The notes under the pieces were generated by a model. The model searched no databases and was not told where the DNA came from. It saw nothing but the letters and a program-made list of their open reading frames with translations. A stretch of 64,000 nucleotides of DNA from an uncultured bacterium (GTDB taxonomy: Bacteria; Bacillota; Clostridia; Oscillospirales; Oscillospiraceae), in the NCBI GenBank assembly GCA_945873205.1, contig CAMCCC010000003.1:1-64000 (forward strand), read 5' to 3'. Position numbers and translations under genes: made by a program. Positions within the stretch are counted from its first letter, which is position 1; each line of letters opens with the position of its first letter. Below, piece after piece: positions 1 through 8,819 of this stretch.

Positions 1-2
1 GG

Positions 3-524
3 CTGGTGGTGTACATCTCCAAGCGCTTTGAAAACACCGGCATCAACATCGAGGACCTGATCTCCATCGGCACCATCGGCCTGATCAAAGCGGTGAACAC
101 CTTCAACTCCGGCAAGAACATCAAGCTGGCCACCTATGCCAGCCGCTGCATTGAAAACGAGATTCTCATGTACCTGCGCAAGATCAACGCCCAGCGCACC
201 GAGGTCAGCTTTGACGAGCCCCTGAACACCGACTGGGACGGCAATGAGCTGCTTTTGTCCGACATCCTGGGCACCGATGAGGACGAGGTCTACCGCCCCC
301 TGGAGGACGACGCCGACCGGCAGATGCTGATGGAGGCCATCGACTCCCTGGAGCAGCGGGAGCGGGAGATCATCCTGCTGCGCTTCGGCCTGCCCAAGGG
401 CCGGGAATACACCCAGAAGGAGGTGGCCGATATGCTGGGCATCTCCCAAAGCTATATCAGCCGCCTGGAAAAGCGTATCATCGACCGCCTCCGCCGGGAG
501 ATGCTGCGTTTACAACAGATTTGA
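3..524 (+). CDS. sigE: RNA polymerase sporulation sigma factor SigE (5' partial)
   Basis: Mother-cell sigma factor that starts the early mother-cell programme of sporulation. The reading frame is open from the left edge, so about 65-70 N-terminal residues, including any pro-sequence, lie outside. What remains carries region 2 ([19 protein letters not shown], then [19 protein letters not shown], the -10 recognition helix region) and region 4 with its helix-turn-helix near the C-terminus ([19 protein letters not shown]). The stretch [21 protein letters not shown] matches SigE rather than SigK, as recalled from Bacillus subtilis. It ends in a strong hairpin terminator shared with the convergent gene. 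Paralogue SigK is the main alternative and fits less well. Confidence 0.93.
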   Translation: MVVYISKRFENTGINIEDLISIGTIGLIKAVNTFNSGKNIKLATYASRCIENEILMYLRKINAQRTEVSFDEPLNTDWDGNELLLSDILGTDEDEVYRPLEDDADRQMLMEAIDSLEQREREIILLRFGLPKGREYTQKEVADMLGISQSYISRLEKRIIDRLRREMLRLQQI

Positions 525-530
525 CCGCAA

Positions 531-565
531 AAAACTGGCCGCAGCCTGAAGCTGCGGCCAGTTTT
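531..565. terminator. Bidirectional intrinsic terminator between sigE and the MATE gene
   Basis: Perfect 15-bp inverted repeat (531-545 and 551-565) with a 5-nt loop. It has an A-run on the left and a T-run on the right, so it can terminate both convergent genes. Confidence 0.9.
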
Positions 566-575
566 TCCAGTTTTC

Positions 576-1964
576 TTATTCGTCTTTCACCAGGTTCTTG
601 ACCCACATCCGTTTTTTCACCAGTACAAAGCCCATGGCCACCTTCACCAGGTCCATCAGCTGCACCACGATAAACATGGGCAGGATGGGCACTGCGGTAA
701 AGCGGGACAGGCAGTAGGCCAGCGGGATGCACAGCACCCAGATGTACACGCTGTCAAACACGAAGGTGATCAGGGTCTTGCCGCCGGAGCGGAGGGTAAA
801 GAAGCAGGCGTTGTTGAAGCCGTGCACCGGCATGGTCACCGCGATCACGAACAGCAGTTCTTCCGCCAGCCGCTTCACCGTATCCGTGGTGTTGTAAACC
901 TGGGGGATGGCCGGCGCCAGCAGGGCCATCACTACGCCCACCGCGGCACAGAGAGCCACCGCAAAGGCGATCAGCTTCCTGTCCTCGTCCACAGCCTGCT
1001 CCAGCTTGCCGGCCCCCAGCAGCTGGCCCACCATGATGGCAACGGTGTTGCCCATGGAGATAAAGGCGCAGAAGAACAGGTTGGACACGGCAGTGGAGAT
1101 ATTGATGGCGGAGACTACCTCCAGCCCCCGGACGGAGTAGCACTGGTTCAGCACCGTCATACCGCCCGCCCAGAGCAGTTCGTTCACCAGCAGGGGCAGT
1201 CCCATCATCATAATTCTTTTTGCCAGTTCCAAGGGAATTCGGGCTGTGGTATAGACTTGGCTGATGTAGGGGCAGCGCTGCTTGTGGCTATGGGTCCAGA
1301 TCACCACGATCAGGCACTCCACATAGCGGGAGAGTACCGTGGCGATGGCGGCGCCCACCACCCCCAACGCCGGCGCGCCCAGCTTGCCGAAGATGAGGAT
1401 GTAGTTGCCGGTCAGGTTCACCAGCACCGCCACGATCCCCGCCTTCATGGGCAGCAGAGTCTCCCCGGTTTCCCGGAGGGTGCTGGCATAGATCTGCATC
1501 ACCGCGAAGGGCACCAGCTGCAGCAGCATCACCCGCAGATAGTCCTTGCCATAGGTCAGGGTGGCAGCCATATCCAGGTTCTCCTGGCCCTCATGGATAA
1601 ACGACAGGATCAGCTCCTCACCGAAGCCGATCAAAACGGTAAAGGCCACAGCCAGTACGCCCAGTGCGATATACAGCTTGCCCCGGAACGTGTCGGCCAC
1701 ACCCCTGTTGTCGTTCTTGCCATAGAACTGGGCGGTGAAGATGCCGGCGCCGGCAAGACCGCCAAAGACACAGAGGTTAAAGACAAACAGCAGCTGGTTC
1801 ACAATGGCCACGCCGGACATGGGCTCCGTGCCCACCTGGCCCACCATCACATTGTCCAGCAGGTTCACAAAGTTGGTTATCAGGTTTTGTGTCAGGATCG
1901 GCAGCATCACGGTGAAAAGCCGCCGGTAAAAGGCCCTGTCGCCTATCAAGGATCGGATGCCCAT
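576..1964 (-). CDS. MATE family efflux transporter
   Basis: Polytopic inner-membrane exporter of about 462 residues, the usual MATE length, with around 12 hydrophobic segments. The N-terminal half has the family pattern (LPILTQNLITNFVNLLDNVM, then VGTEPMSGVAIVNQL). MATE proteins expel organic cations or drugs using a Na+ or H+ gradient; the substrate cannot be read from sequence. The start at 1964 is preferred over an upstream in-frame start at 2027 because AGGAG lies 7 bases ahead of it, and the upstream extension runs through a hairpin. It is the only gene in its transcription unit. Confidence 0.93.
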   Translation of the reverse strand: MGIRSLIGDRAFYRRLFTVMLPILTQNLITNFVNLLDNVMVGQVGTEPMSGVAIVNQLLFVFNLCVFGGLAGAGIFTAQFYGKNDNRGVADTFRGKLYIALGVLAVAFTVLIGFGEELILSFIHEGQENLDMAATLTYGKDYLRVMLLQLVPFAVMQIYASTLRETGETLLPMKAGIVAVLVNLTGNYILIFGKLGAPALGVVGAAIATVLSRYVECLIVVIWTHSHKQRCPYISQVYTTARIPLELAKRIMMMGLPLLVNELLWAGGMTVLNQCYSVRGLEVVSAINISTAVSNLFFCAFISMGNTVAIMVGQLLGAGKLEQAVDEDRKLIAFAVALCAAVGVVMALLAPAIPQVYNTTDTVKRLAEELLFVIAVTMPVHGFNNACFFTLRSGGKTLITFVFDSVYIWVLCIPLAYCLSRFTAVPILPMFIVVQLMDLVKVAMGFVLVKKRMWVKNLVKDE

Positions 1965-1983
1965 AGTTTCTCCTATAATGTCT

Positions 1984-2038
1984 GAAAATAGCCCTTGTAT
2001 TGTACCGAACTGTGCCGGTAAATGCAAGGGCTATTTTC
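1984..2038 (-). terminator. Long hairpin downstream of the DUF4173-like gene
   Basis: Arms 1984-1997 and 2025-2038 are a perfect 14-bp inverted repeat around a 27-nt loop. It sits between the end of the DUF4173-like gene and the start of the MATE gene, so it probably ends the upstream operon. It could also act in the MATE leader. Confidence 0.55.
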
Positions 2039-2053
2039 CCACTTTCAATATTC

Positions 2054-3310
2054 TTAATAAAGGTGCAGCAGGGCCAGCGTCACCGCCGCGAACATCAGCC
2101 AGGCCTTGAAGCTCTTTTTCCCGCTCCACAGACTATACAGACAGGCGCCGCTCCCGGCGAAAAGCACCAGCACCAGCCAGCAGCTCTGCAGCCGCTTGGG
2201 GGTAAAGCCGAAGCAGGAGATGTAGAGCCCCAGCTTGGAAAAGGCGATCACGGCAAACACCATCCCCGCCGCCAGCAGCAGCGTGCAGCAAATTTGCTGG
2301 GCCTTATCCTCCCGGATGGGCCTTGCGCCGCTGCGGCTCACCAGATACAGCAGGCTGAAGTTGATCCCCATCACCCGGCACAGCTCAAAGAAGCCCTCCC
2401 TGGCGTATTGGGACACGATGAAGCCCTCCGGCAGCGTGCGGGTAAAGGCGCCGAACAGATACCGGAACTGCACCGCGAAAAACAGCAGATACAGCGCCCC
2501 GAAGGCCCCCATGCACACCGTCCACACCCGGCCGGGCACCAGGCGCAGCCGGGGCAGAAAGCCGTTCACCGCCGCCGCCTGGGCACGCAGCTTATCCTGC
2601 TCCACCCGGGCACTGCCGGCGATGAGGCCGAAAAGCCAGGCGCCGATGGGCAAACTGAGCAAAAGGCGAAGCATAAAGTTCACAAAGCCTTCGCTGATGT
2701 CAAATCGGAACCATTGCAGGATCGTCTCCGCCAGTTCACCGAAAACCGCGTCGGCCCGGGCCAGGCTGGCCGCCGCCCAATTCAGCAGCACCAGCGCCGC
2801 CGCCACCGCCAGCACTGCGGCCCAGAGTCTGCCGCTGCGGCCCCGGCGCCAGTCCCGCAGTCCCTGTCCCAGGCAGCGCAGCCGCAGGAAGAAATTGCCG
2901 AAGGGGATGCGGATAAAGCCGTTGACCGCGTCCAGGGGCAGCAGATGCCCGCTCTCCCCTTCCAGCAGCGCGCCGCTGCGGCTCAGCAGCCACCACACCG
3001 CCAGCGGGTGCGCCAGCAGCATTGACAGGCCGAAGCCCCAGGCCCGGCCCCGCCCGGTGACCACGCACAGGGTGATCAGCAGCAGGCAGCCCAGCCAGAC
3101 CCAGCTTTCCGCCGGGCGTGGCTTGCCCCGGTTGATCCCCTCCCCCAGAGCCACAAAGGCCAGCACGAACAGGCCGAACCACAGCTGTCCCCTGGGGCCG
3201 CCCATGGCCAGGGTGTATATGTAGGCCGCCGGGTACAGCAGCAGGGCGCAGACCAGCTCTCTCCGGCGGAAGGAATCGGGCCGCGCCCCCTTCAACGTTT
3301 TCTCATCCAT
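2054..3310 (-). CDS. DUF4173/DUF4153-like multi-spanning membrane protein
   Basis: A 418-residue membrane protein with about ten hydrophobic segments and an Arg-rich cytoplasmic N-terminus. The segment YAREGFFELCRVMGIN is the conserved core of the DUF4153/DUF4173 families. Biochemical function is unknown. It is the last gene of a three-gene unit: the XRE regulator ends 3 bases upstream, so the two are probably translationally coupled. DUF2975, XRE and DUF4173-like neighbours suggest a regulated membrane-associated module (inference). Confidence 0.75.
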   Translation of the reverse strand: MDEKTLKGARPDSFRRRELVCALLLYPAAYIYTLAMGGPRGQLWFGLFVLAFVALGEGINRGKPRPAESWVWLGCLLLITLCVVTGRGRAWGFGLSMLLAHPLAVWWLLSRSGALLEGESGHLLPLDAVNGFIRIPFGNFFLRLRCLGQGLRDWRRGRSGRLWAAVLAVAAALVLLNWAAASLARADAVFGELAETILQWFRFDISEGFVNFMLRLLLSLPIGAWLFGLIAGSARVEQDKLRAQAAAVNGFLPRLRLVPGRVWTVCMGAFGALYLLFFAVQFRYLFGAFTRTLPEGFIVSQYAREGFFELCRVMGINFSLLYLVSRSGARPIREDKAQQICCTLLLAAGMVFAVIAFSKLGLYISCFGFTPKRLQSCWLVLVLFAGSGACLYSLWSGKKSFKAWLMFAAVTLALLHLY

Positions 3311-3313
3311 GCT

Positions 3314-3526
3314 TTACTCCTCATCGTCCACAAATTCCAGAATGTCCCCCGGCTGGCACTGCAATTCGTGGCACAGGGCCATCAGGGTGGAAAAGCGGAT
3401 GGCCTTGGCCTTGTTGTTTTTCAGTATGGACAGATTGGCCGGGGTAATGTCGATCCGCTGGGCCAGCTCCGTGGCGGAGATTTTCCGCTTGGCCATCATC
3501 ACGTCCAGATTCACAAGAATTTCCAT
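3314..3526 (-). CDS. XRE-family helix-turn-helix regulator (YozG-like)
   Basis: A 70-residue single-domain DNA-binding protein. The HTH spans roughly residues 17-37 (SATELAQRIDITPANLSILK), and the C-terminus LCHELQCQPGDILEFV is typical of the small YozG-type Cro/CI proteins. It lies 10 bases downstream of the DUF2975 gene and 3 bases upstream of the DUF4173-like gene. Such regulators are often paired with DUF2975 proteins. A TTATCG-N5-CGATAA palindrome beside the operon promoter is a natural candidate operator for it. Confidence 0.88.
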   Translation of the reverse strand: MEILVNLDVMMAKRKISATELAQRIDITPANLSILKNNKAKAIRFSTLMALCHELQCQPGDILEFVDDEE

Positions 3527-3536
3527 AACAAGGTCC

Positions 3537-3986
3537 TCACACGGTGTAATCCAGCTCGTCCTTCATCAGCATTGCCTGCTGGAAGGCGTTTTTCACAATA
3601 CGGACGATCAGGGCCATGAACCCCGCCGCCATGGCGCAGACCAGGCAGGGCAGATACAGCAGCCCGGCCCCCAGGCACACCAGCCCAGCCGCCCCGCAGC
3701 ACCAGCTGACCACCCGCATCCTGCGGATATTTTCCGCCGTGAACACCTGGCCCGCCTTGATGCTTTTCAGCAGCCCCCACAGCTTTCCCAGGGCAAGCCA
3801 GCCAAACACGCTGCCCAAAAGCAGGGCTATATAAAAGGCCAGGCCCCAGCCCGGTTCCCTTCCCTTCATCTGCGCGAACAGCTGCAGCAGCCAGTAACCG
3901 AAGCCGTCCAGTCCCGCCAGCAGCAGGGCGAAGGCGCAAACACAGCCCTGGGACAGGCTGATGCTTTTATCTTCATTCCAATTCAT
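3537..3986 (-). CDS. DUF2975 domain-containing membrane protein
   Basis: A 149-residue protein with four hydrophobic segments (about 17-34, 47-65, 93-112 and 113-130). The linker SIKAGQVFTAENIRRMRVVSW is the recognisable DUF2975 signature. Function is unknown. The start at 3986 is set by AAAGGAG 8 bases upstream; a longer frame from 4220 would run through the promoter and the neighbouring terminator. It is first in the operon with the XRE regulator and the DUF4173-like gene, and has a clear sigma-A promoter. Confidence 0.85.
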   Translation of the reverse strand: MNWNEDKSISLSQGCVCAFALLLAGLDGFGYWLLQLFAQMKGREPGWGLAFYIALLLGSVFGWLALGKLWGLLKSIKAGQVFTAENIRRMRVVSWCCGAAGLVCLGAGLLYLPCLVCAMAAGFMALIVRIVKNAFQQAMLMKDELDYTV

Positions 3987-4011
3987 ACCATCGCTCCTTT
4001 CCAGTGTCTGG

Positions 4012-4040
4012 AGGATAGCACAGCATCCATCGTTTGTCAA
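4012..4040 (-). promoter_or_regulatory. Sigma-A promoter of the DUF2975-XRE-DUF4173 operon
   Basis: On the minus strand, -35 TTGACA (4040-4035), a 17-nt spacer and -10 TATCCT (4017-4012), about 25 bases before the start codon. Confidence 0.8.
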
Positions 4041-4047
4041 GAATTTT

Positions 4048-4064
4048 TTATCGATAAACGATAA
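4048..4064. promoter_or_regulatory. Candidate operator for the YozG-like regulator
   Basis: Inverted repeat TTATCG-N5-CGATAA directly upstream of the -35 box. A further partial half-site (ATCGTTTGTC, 4029-4038) overlaps the -35 itself. The position suits autorepression by the XRE protein (inference). Confidence 0.5.
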
Positions 4065-4089
4065 TTTCTTGTTGCTTAACGAAATCGAA

Positions 4090-4126
4090 AAAAGGCCGCC
4101 TGCTGATGCAGGCGGCAAATTTTCCT
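4090..4126 (-). terminator. Terminator downstream of the spoIIQ-like gene
   Basis: GC-rich hairpin (GCCGCCTGC / GCAGGCGGC around TGAT) followed on the minus strand by a T-run, directly after the stop codon. Confidence 0.85.
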
Positions 4127-4884
4127 CAGGCTGGGAGGTATTCAAGCGGATCCACGCTTTGTCCGTCAACGAAGAGGGCGAAGTGCAGGTGGGCGCCCTG
4201 GCCGATCTCACACAGGGCACTGGTGCCCACGGTGCCGATGGCCGCGCCGCATTCCAGCCAGTCCCCCACGTTCACCAGCACGGTGTCCGCAAGGTTGGCG
4301 TAGCGGCTGCTGCTGCCGTCGCCGTGGTTCAGGACGACCACCGTGCCGTAGAGGTCATCGTTTTCGATGCTCTCCACCCTGCCGGAGTGGGAGGCGGTGA
4401 CGGTGCTGCCCAGGGCGGCGGCGATGTCCACGCCCTCATGGGTGCGCCAGTCCCGCATGGTCACGTCATAGGCCAGGGCGTCCATACTGTGCAGCCGCTC
4501 CAGCTGACCCTGGATGGGCCAGATATACATGGGGGCGGCCACTTCCATCACGTCGCCCTCATGCCAGACCTGGGTCAGGCTCTCGCTTTCGCTGTCCAGG
4601 ACGGGGGTCTCCTCGTCTACGGCAGCGACGCCCACATCCGGCCCGCTCTCCGCCATGGCGCTCTGGCTGTCCGTGCCGCTCTCCGGGCTGAGAATAATGG
4701 TCTCCACCCGCTTGTTGGTCATGCCCACGCTGTTGTTCTTGCTTGTGTCGTTCATAGTCTCGTTTCCAGCGGCCATCATCCAGGCCGACACGCCGATCAC
4801 TGCGGCGCACAGGAAAAGGACTATGTAAAAGCCCTTCCCTGTAAAGAATCCCTCCAGCTTTTTGCCGGAGCTCTTGCTGCTCAT
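4126..4884 (-). CDS. spoIIQ: SpoIIQ-like M23 family metallopeptidase
   Basis: A 252-residue protein with a short cytoplasmic N-terminus, one membrane anchor (about residues 19-39), an acidic linker and a C-terminal M23/LytM domain. The zinc and catalytic motifs are present: HEGVD near residue 149 and HLHF near residue 231. It should therefore be an active endopeptidase, like clostridial SpoIIQ and unlike the degenerate Bacillus one. SpoIIQ is a forespore membrane protein that partners SpoIIIAH across the septum during engulfment. The promoter matches the sigma-F consensus, which argues for SpoIIQ over a generic M23 hydrolase. GGAGG lies 9 bases before the start. Confidence 0.75.
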   Translation of the reverse strand: MSSKSSGKKLEGFFTGKGFYIVLFLCAAVIGVSAWMMAAGNETMNDTSKNNSVGMTNKRVETIILSPESGTDSQSAMAESGPDVGVAAVDEETPVLDSESESLTQVWHEGDVMEVAAPMYIWPIQGQLERLHSMDALAYDVTMRDWRTHEGVDIAAALGSTVTASHSGRVESIENDDLYGTVVVLNHGDGSSSRYANLADTVLVNVGDWLECGAAIGTVGTSALCEIGQGAHLHFALFVDGQSVDPLEYLPA

Positions 4885-4920
4885 GGTTCAAAACCTCCGT
4901 TGTTGTTTGGTTTACAACGG

Positions 4921-4950
4921 TATTTTGGCCTTTGGGCAGGAATAATATAC
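4921..4950 (-). promoter_or_regulatory. Forespore sigma-F-type promoter of spoIIQ
   Basis: On the minus strand, GTATA (4950-4946), a 15-nt spacer, then GGCCAAAATA (4930-4921). This fits the Bacillus sigma-F consensus, as recalled, of GYATA-N15-GGnnAnAHTR at every defined position. It lies 36 bases before the start codon. No good sigma-A promoter is seen here. Confidence 0.75.
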
Positions 4951-4990
4951 ATGGCTTTCCAAAAAAATCAGTCCATATCGCTGCCAAATG

Positions 4991-5158
4991 AAAAGGCTTC
5001 CCCTTGAGGGGAAGCTGTCAGCCGCAGGCTGACTGATGAGGTGGAAATGTTGTGTCCCTGCCGGAAGCAGCAAGGCTGCACCCGTAGGGGCGTGCATTGT
5101 GCCGTCCGCCTGCTTCGTCCAACGGTGTTTCGTGGACGTGCAATGCACGCCCCTACGG
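4991..5158. repeat. Interspersed palindromic repeats in the spoIIQ/pyridoxal kinase gap
   Basis: Two repeat types lie side by side. At 4996-5045 is a TTCCCCTTGAGGGGAA palindrome followed by a GTCAGCC/GGCTGAC stem and GATGAGGTGG, a motif seen repeatedly in this window. At 5082-5099 and 5141-5158 is a perfect 18-bp inverted repeat (CCGTAGGGGCGTGCATTG) around a 41-nt loop; fragments of it recur near 26740. No coding sense is apparent. Confidence 0.75.
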
Positions 5159-5187
5159 TTCTTTTGTAAATGTTTCCCAAAGAATCC

Positions 5188-6003
5188 TCAAATCAATAAT
5201 TTCCCCAGCTGGCCCTCAAATTCCACGCCGTAGTCCGGGCCCTGGGGGTCGGCGGCGGTGGCGGCGATGCAGCCGGCCACAAAGTCCGAGGCCAACACCC
5301 CGGCCTCCTGCAGGCTCAGGCCCCGCACCAGACCGCCCACCAGCACCGAGCTGAACACGTCCCCCGTGCCGGGGTAGCTCCGGGGCAGCAGCGGATGGCT
5401 GTAGGAAAGCTCCCGGCCGTCCCTGTCCAGGGCCAGAAAGCCGGTGTTGCCCCCTTCACCAAAGCCGGTGATCATGGCCGCCTTGCAGCCCAAAGCCAGC
5501 AGCTTTTCCAGCATGGCGCGCACCTGCTCCCGGCTCCACTTCTCCTGCCAGGGCGTGCCGGTCAGCAGGGCAGCCTCGGTGAGATTGGGCAAAATCAGGT
5601 CCGCGCAGGCACAGACCTTTGCCATGGCCTGGGGAAACTCCGGCTGAAAGCCGGGGTAGAGCCGCCCCTGATCCGCCATGGCCGGGTCCACCACCACAAT
5701 GTTATCCCCGGTACGGAAGTCTTGGATGAAGTCCACCGCCTGTTCACACTGCTGCTCATTGGCCAGATACCCGGTGTAGATGGCGTCAAAATGCAGCCCC
5801 AGCGCCTGCCAGTGGCGGCTGATGGGCTCCATCTGGCCGGAAATATCCAGGCAGGTATAGTCGGGGAACATGGTGTGGGCGGACAGCACCGCCGTGGGCA
5901 AAATGGCGCACTCCATCCCCATGGCGGAGAGAATGGGCAGGGCAACGGTGATGCTGCACCGGCCGAAGCAGGAAATGTCCTGTAAGGTGACAACGCGTTT
6001 CAC
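5188..6003 (-). CDS. Pyridoxal/pyridoxamine kinase (PdxY/PdxK type)
   Basis: Phosphorylates pyridoxal or pyridoxamine with ATP for PLP salvage. It has 271 residues, typical of the PfkB-like pyridoxal kinase group. Diagnostic features are the N-terminal QDISCFGRCS, the AILPTAVLSAHTMFPDY lid region, the DPAMADQG motif and the C-terminal PGTGDVFSSVL with the catalytic Asp. The start is GTG at 6003, with AGGAGG 5 bases upstream. PLP users nearby include SerC and the cysteine desulfurase, but no operon links them. Whether it prefers pyridoxal or pyridoxamine cannot be told. Confidence 0.9.
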   Translation of the reverse strand: MKRVVTLQDISCFGRCSITVALPILSAMGMECAILPTAVLSAHTMFPDYTCLDISGQMEPISRHWQALGLHFDAIYTGYLANEQQCEQAVDFIQDFRTGDNIVVVDPAMADQGRLYPGFQPEFPQAMAKVCACADLILPNLTEAALLTGTPWQEKWSREQVRAMLEKLLALGCKAAMITGFGEGGNTGFLALDRDGRELSYSHPLLPRSYPGTGDVFSSVLVGGLVRGLSLQEAGVLASDFVAGCIAATAADPQGPDYGVEFEGQLGKLLI

Positions 6004-6020
6004 ATGGGCCTCCTGAGAAG

Positions 6021-6048
6021 ATCATAGCATTTTTTCTATCTTACGCAA
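6021..6048 (-). promoter_or_regulatory. Promoter of the pyridoxal kinase gene
   Basis: On the minus strand, -35 TTGCGT (6048-6043), a 16-nt spacer and an extended -10 TGCTATGAT (TATGAT 6026-6021). The -35 lies in one arm of a 12-bp inverted repeat (6042-6053 / 6071-6082, TACGCAAAACTG), which could be an operator or an upstream hairpin. Confidence 0.65.
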
Positions 6049-6110
6049 AACTGACCTGATCCGCAAGGGCCAGTTTTGCGTATTTCCATCAGGCCGGACA
6101 AAAACCGCCG

Positions 6111-6145
6111 TCAAGGGCAGCAGCCCCTGACGGCGGAAGTCTGGC
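6111..6145 (-). terminator. Terminator of eno
   Basis: Hairpin CCGCCGTCA(A/G)GGGC with loop AGCA, followed by a T-run on the minus strand. It begins about 15 bases after the enolase stop codon. Confidence 0.85.
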
Positions 6146-6154
6146 AAATTGATA

Positions 6155-7741
<1,587 letters not shown>

Positions 7742-8536
7742 TTACTTCTTTGCCAGGCCCTTCTGCCGGGCGTACTCGGCAGCGCCCAGAGCGCCCATCA
7801 GCTGGGGGTCGGTCTTGAGCTCGATGACCTTCAGCTTCAGCACGTGCTCGATGGCCTCCTTCAGGCCGTCGTTCTTGGCGCAGCCGCCGGTGAGGGTGAT
7901 GGAGTCGGTGGCGCCGGCCTTCTTGGCCATGACGAAGCAGCGCTTGGCAACGGCCATCTCAATGCCCGCGGCGATCTCATCGGTGGCCTTGCCTTCGCCC
8001 ACCAGGGTGATGACCTCAGACTCGGCAAACACGGTGCACTGGGCGGTGATGGGAATCACGTTCTTGGCCGTCAGGCTCAGCTTGGAAAACTCCGGCAGGC
8101 TCAGTTCAAAGCTGCGGGCCATGGCCTCGAAGAAACGGCCGGTACCGGCAGCGCACTTGTCGTTCATGGCAAAGTTCTTCACCGTGCCGTCGGTGTCGAT
8201 GCTGATGCCCTTTACGTCCTGGCCGCCGATGTCGATGATGGCCTTGACCGTGGGATCGGTCACATGCACGCCCATGGCGTGGCAGCTGATCTCGGAGATG
8301 TTCTCATCGGCGAAGGGGACCTTGTTGCGGCCGTAGCCGGTGCCGATCAGGTAGGCCAGCTCCTTGCTGTCCTTCAGACCTGCCTGCTTGCAGACCTCTT
8401 CCATGGCCGCGATGGCGCTCTGCTCGGAATTGATCTTGCTGCGGATGGTGGTATCGGCAACCATTTTGCCGTTTTCGTCCAGTATAACTGCCTTGGTGTA
8501 GGTGGAGCCTACGTCGCAGCCGCCAAAATATTTCAT
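7742..8536 (-). CDS. 2-hydroxyacyl-CoA dehydratase activase (HgdC-like ASKHA ATPase)
   Basis: Homodimeric iron-sulfur ATPase that couples ATP hydrolysis to one-electron injection into a 2-hydroxyacyl-CoA dehydratase. It has 264 residues, the usual length. The ASKHA phosphate-binding motif is CDVGSTYTKAVI at the N-terminus, and DIGGQDVKG is the second motif. The two Cys expected to hold the bridging [4Fe-4S] cluster are in NDKCAAGTGRF and ITAQCTVFAESE. It is the last gene of dehydratase module 1. It is the only activase in the window, so it may also serve module 2 (inference). Confidence 0.93.
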   Translation of the reverse strand: MKYFGGCDVGSTYTKAVILDENGKMVADTTIRSKINSEQSAIAAMEEVCKQAGLKDSKELAYLIGTGYGRNKVPFADENISEISCHAMGVHVTDPTVKAIIDIGGQDVKGISIDTDGTVKNFAMNDKCAAGTGRFFEAMARSFELSLPEFSKLSLTAKNVIPITAQCTVFAESEVITLVGEGKATDEIAAGIEMAVAKRCFVMAKKAGATDSITLTGGCAKNDGLKEAIEHVLKLKVIELKTDPQLMGALGAAEYARQKGLAKK

Positions 8537-8562
8537 GATGCTCTGCCTCTCTTTCTCCTCAA

Positions 8563-8805
8563 TTAGCTGTTGAACTGATAGGACGGGTATTTGTCCATAT
8601 CGTAGGGGCTCTTCAGGGTGTCCTTGCGCTCCATATTGTCATAGTGCTTGCAGAGCAGCGGCTCCACCACCTTGAACAGGAACTTGCCGTCCAGGTCAAA
8701 GAAGAACACAATGAACAAAACCACATTGGCCAGCAGCACGCCGCCCAGCAGCTTTGCCAGGAGCTTTCCCAGCTTGCAGCCGCATTTGCACTTGCATTTT
8801 TTCAT
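8563..8805 (-). CDS. Small membrane protein of dehydratase module 1 (PLLxKHYD family)
   Basis: An 80-residue protein of unknown function. The N-terminus is Lys/Cys rich (KKCKCKCGCK, four Cys in seven residues, a possible metal site). One membrane helix (about 18-36) follows, then a soluble tail with VVEPLLCKHYDNMERKD. The protein at 22548-22730 shares the helix plus VVRPLLNKHYD and occupies the same place beside the paralogous dehydratase subunits. It lies 14 bases from the large subunit and 26 bases from the activase, in one operon. I do not recognise a named family. Confidence 0.8.
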   Translation of the reverse strand: MKKCKCKCGCKLGKLLAKLLGGVLLANVVLFIVFFFDLDGKFLFKVVEPLLCKHYDNMERKDTLKSPYDMDKYPSYQFNS

Positions 8806-8819
8806 GATCTTTCCTCCTC

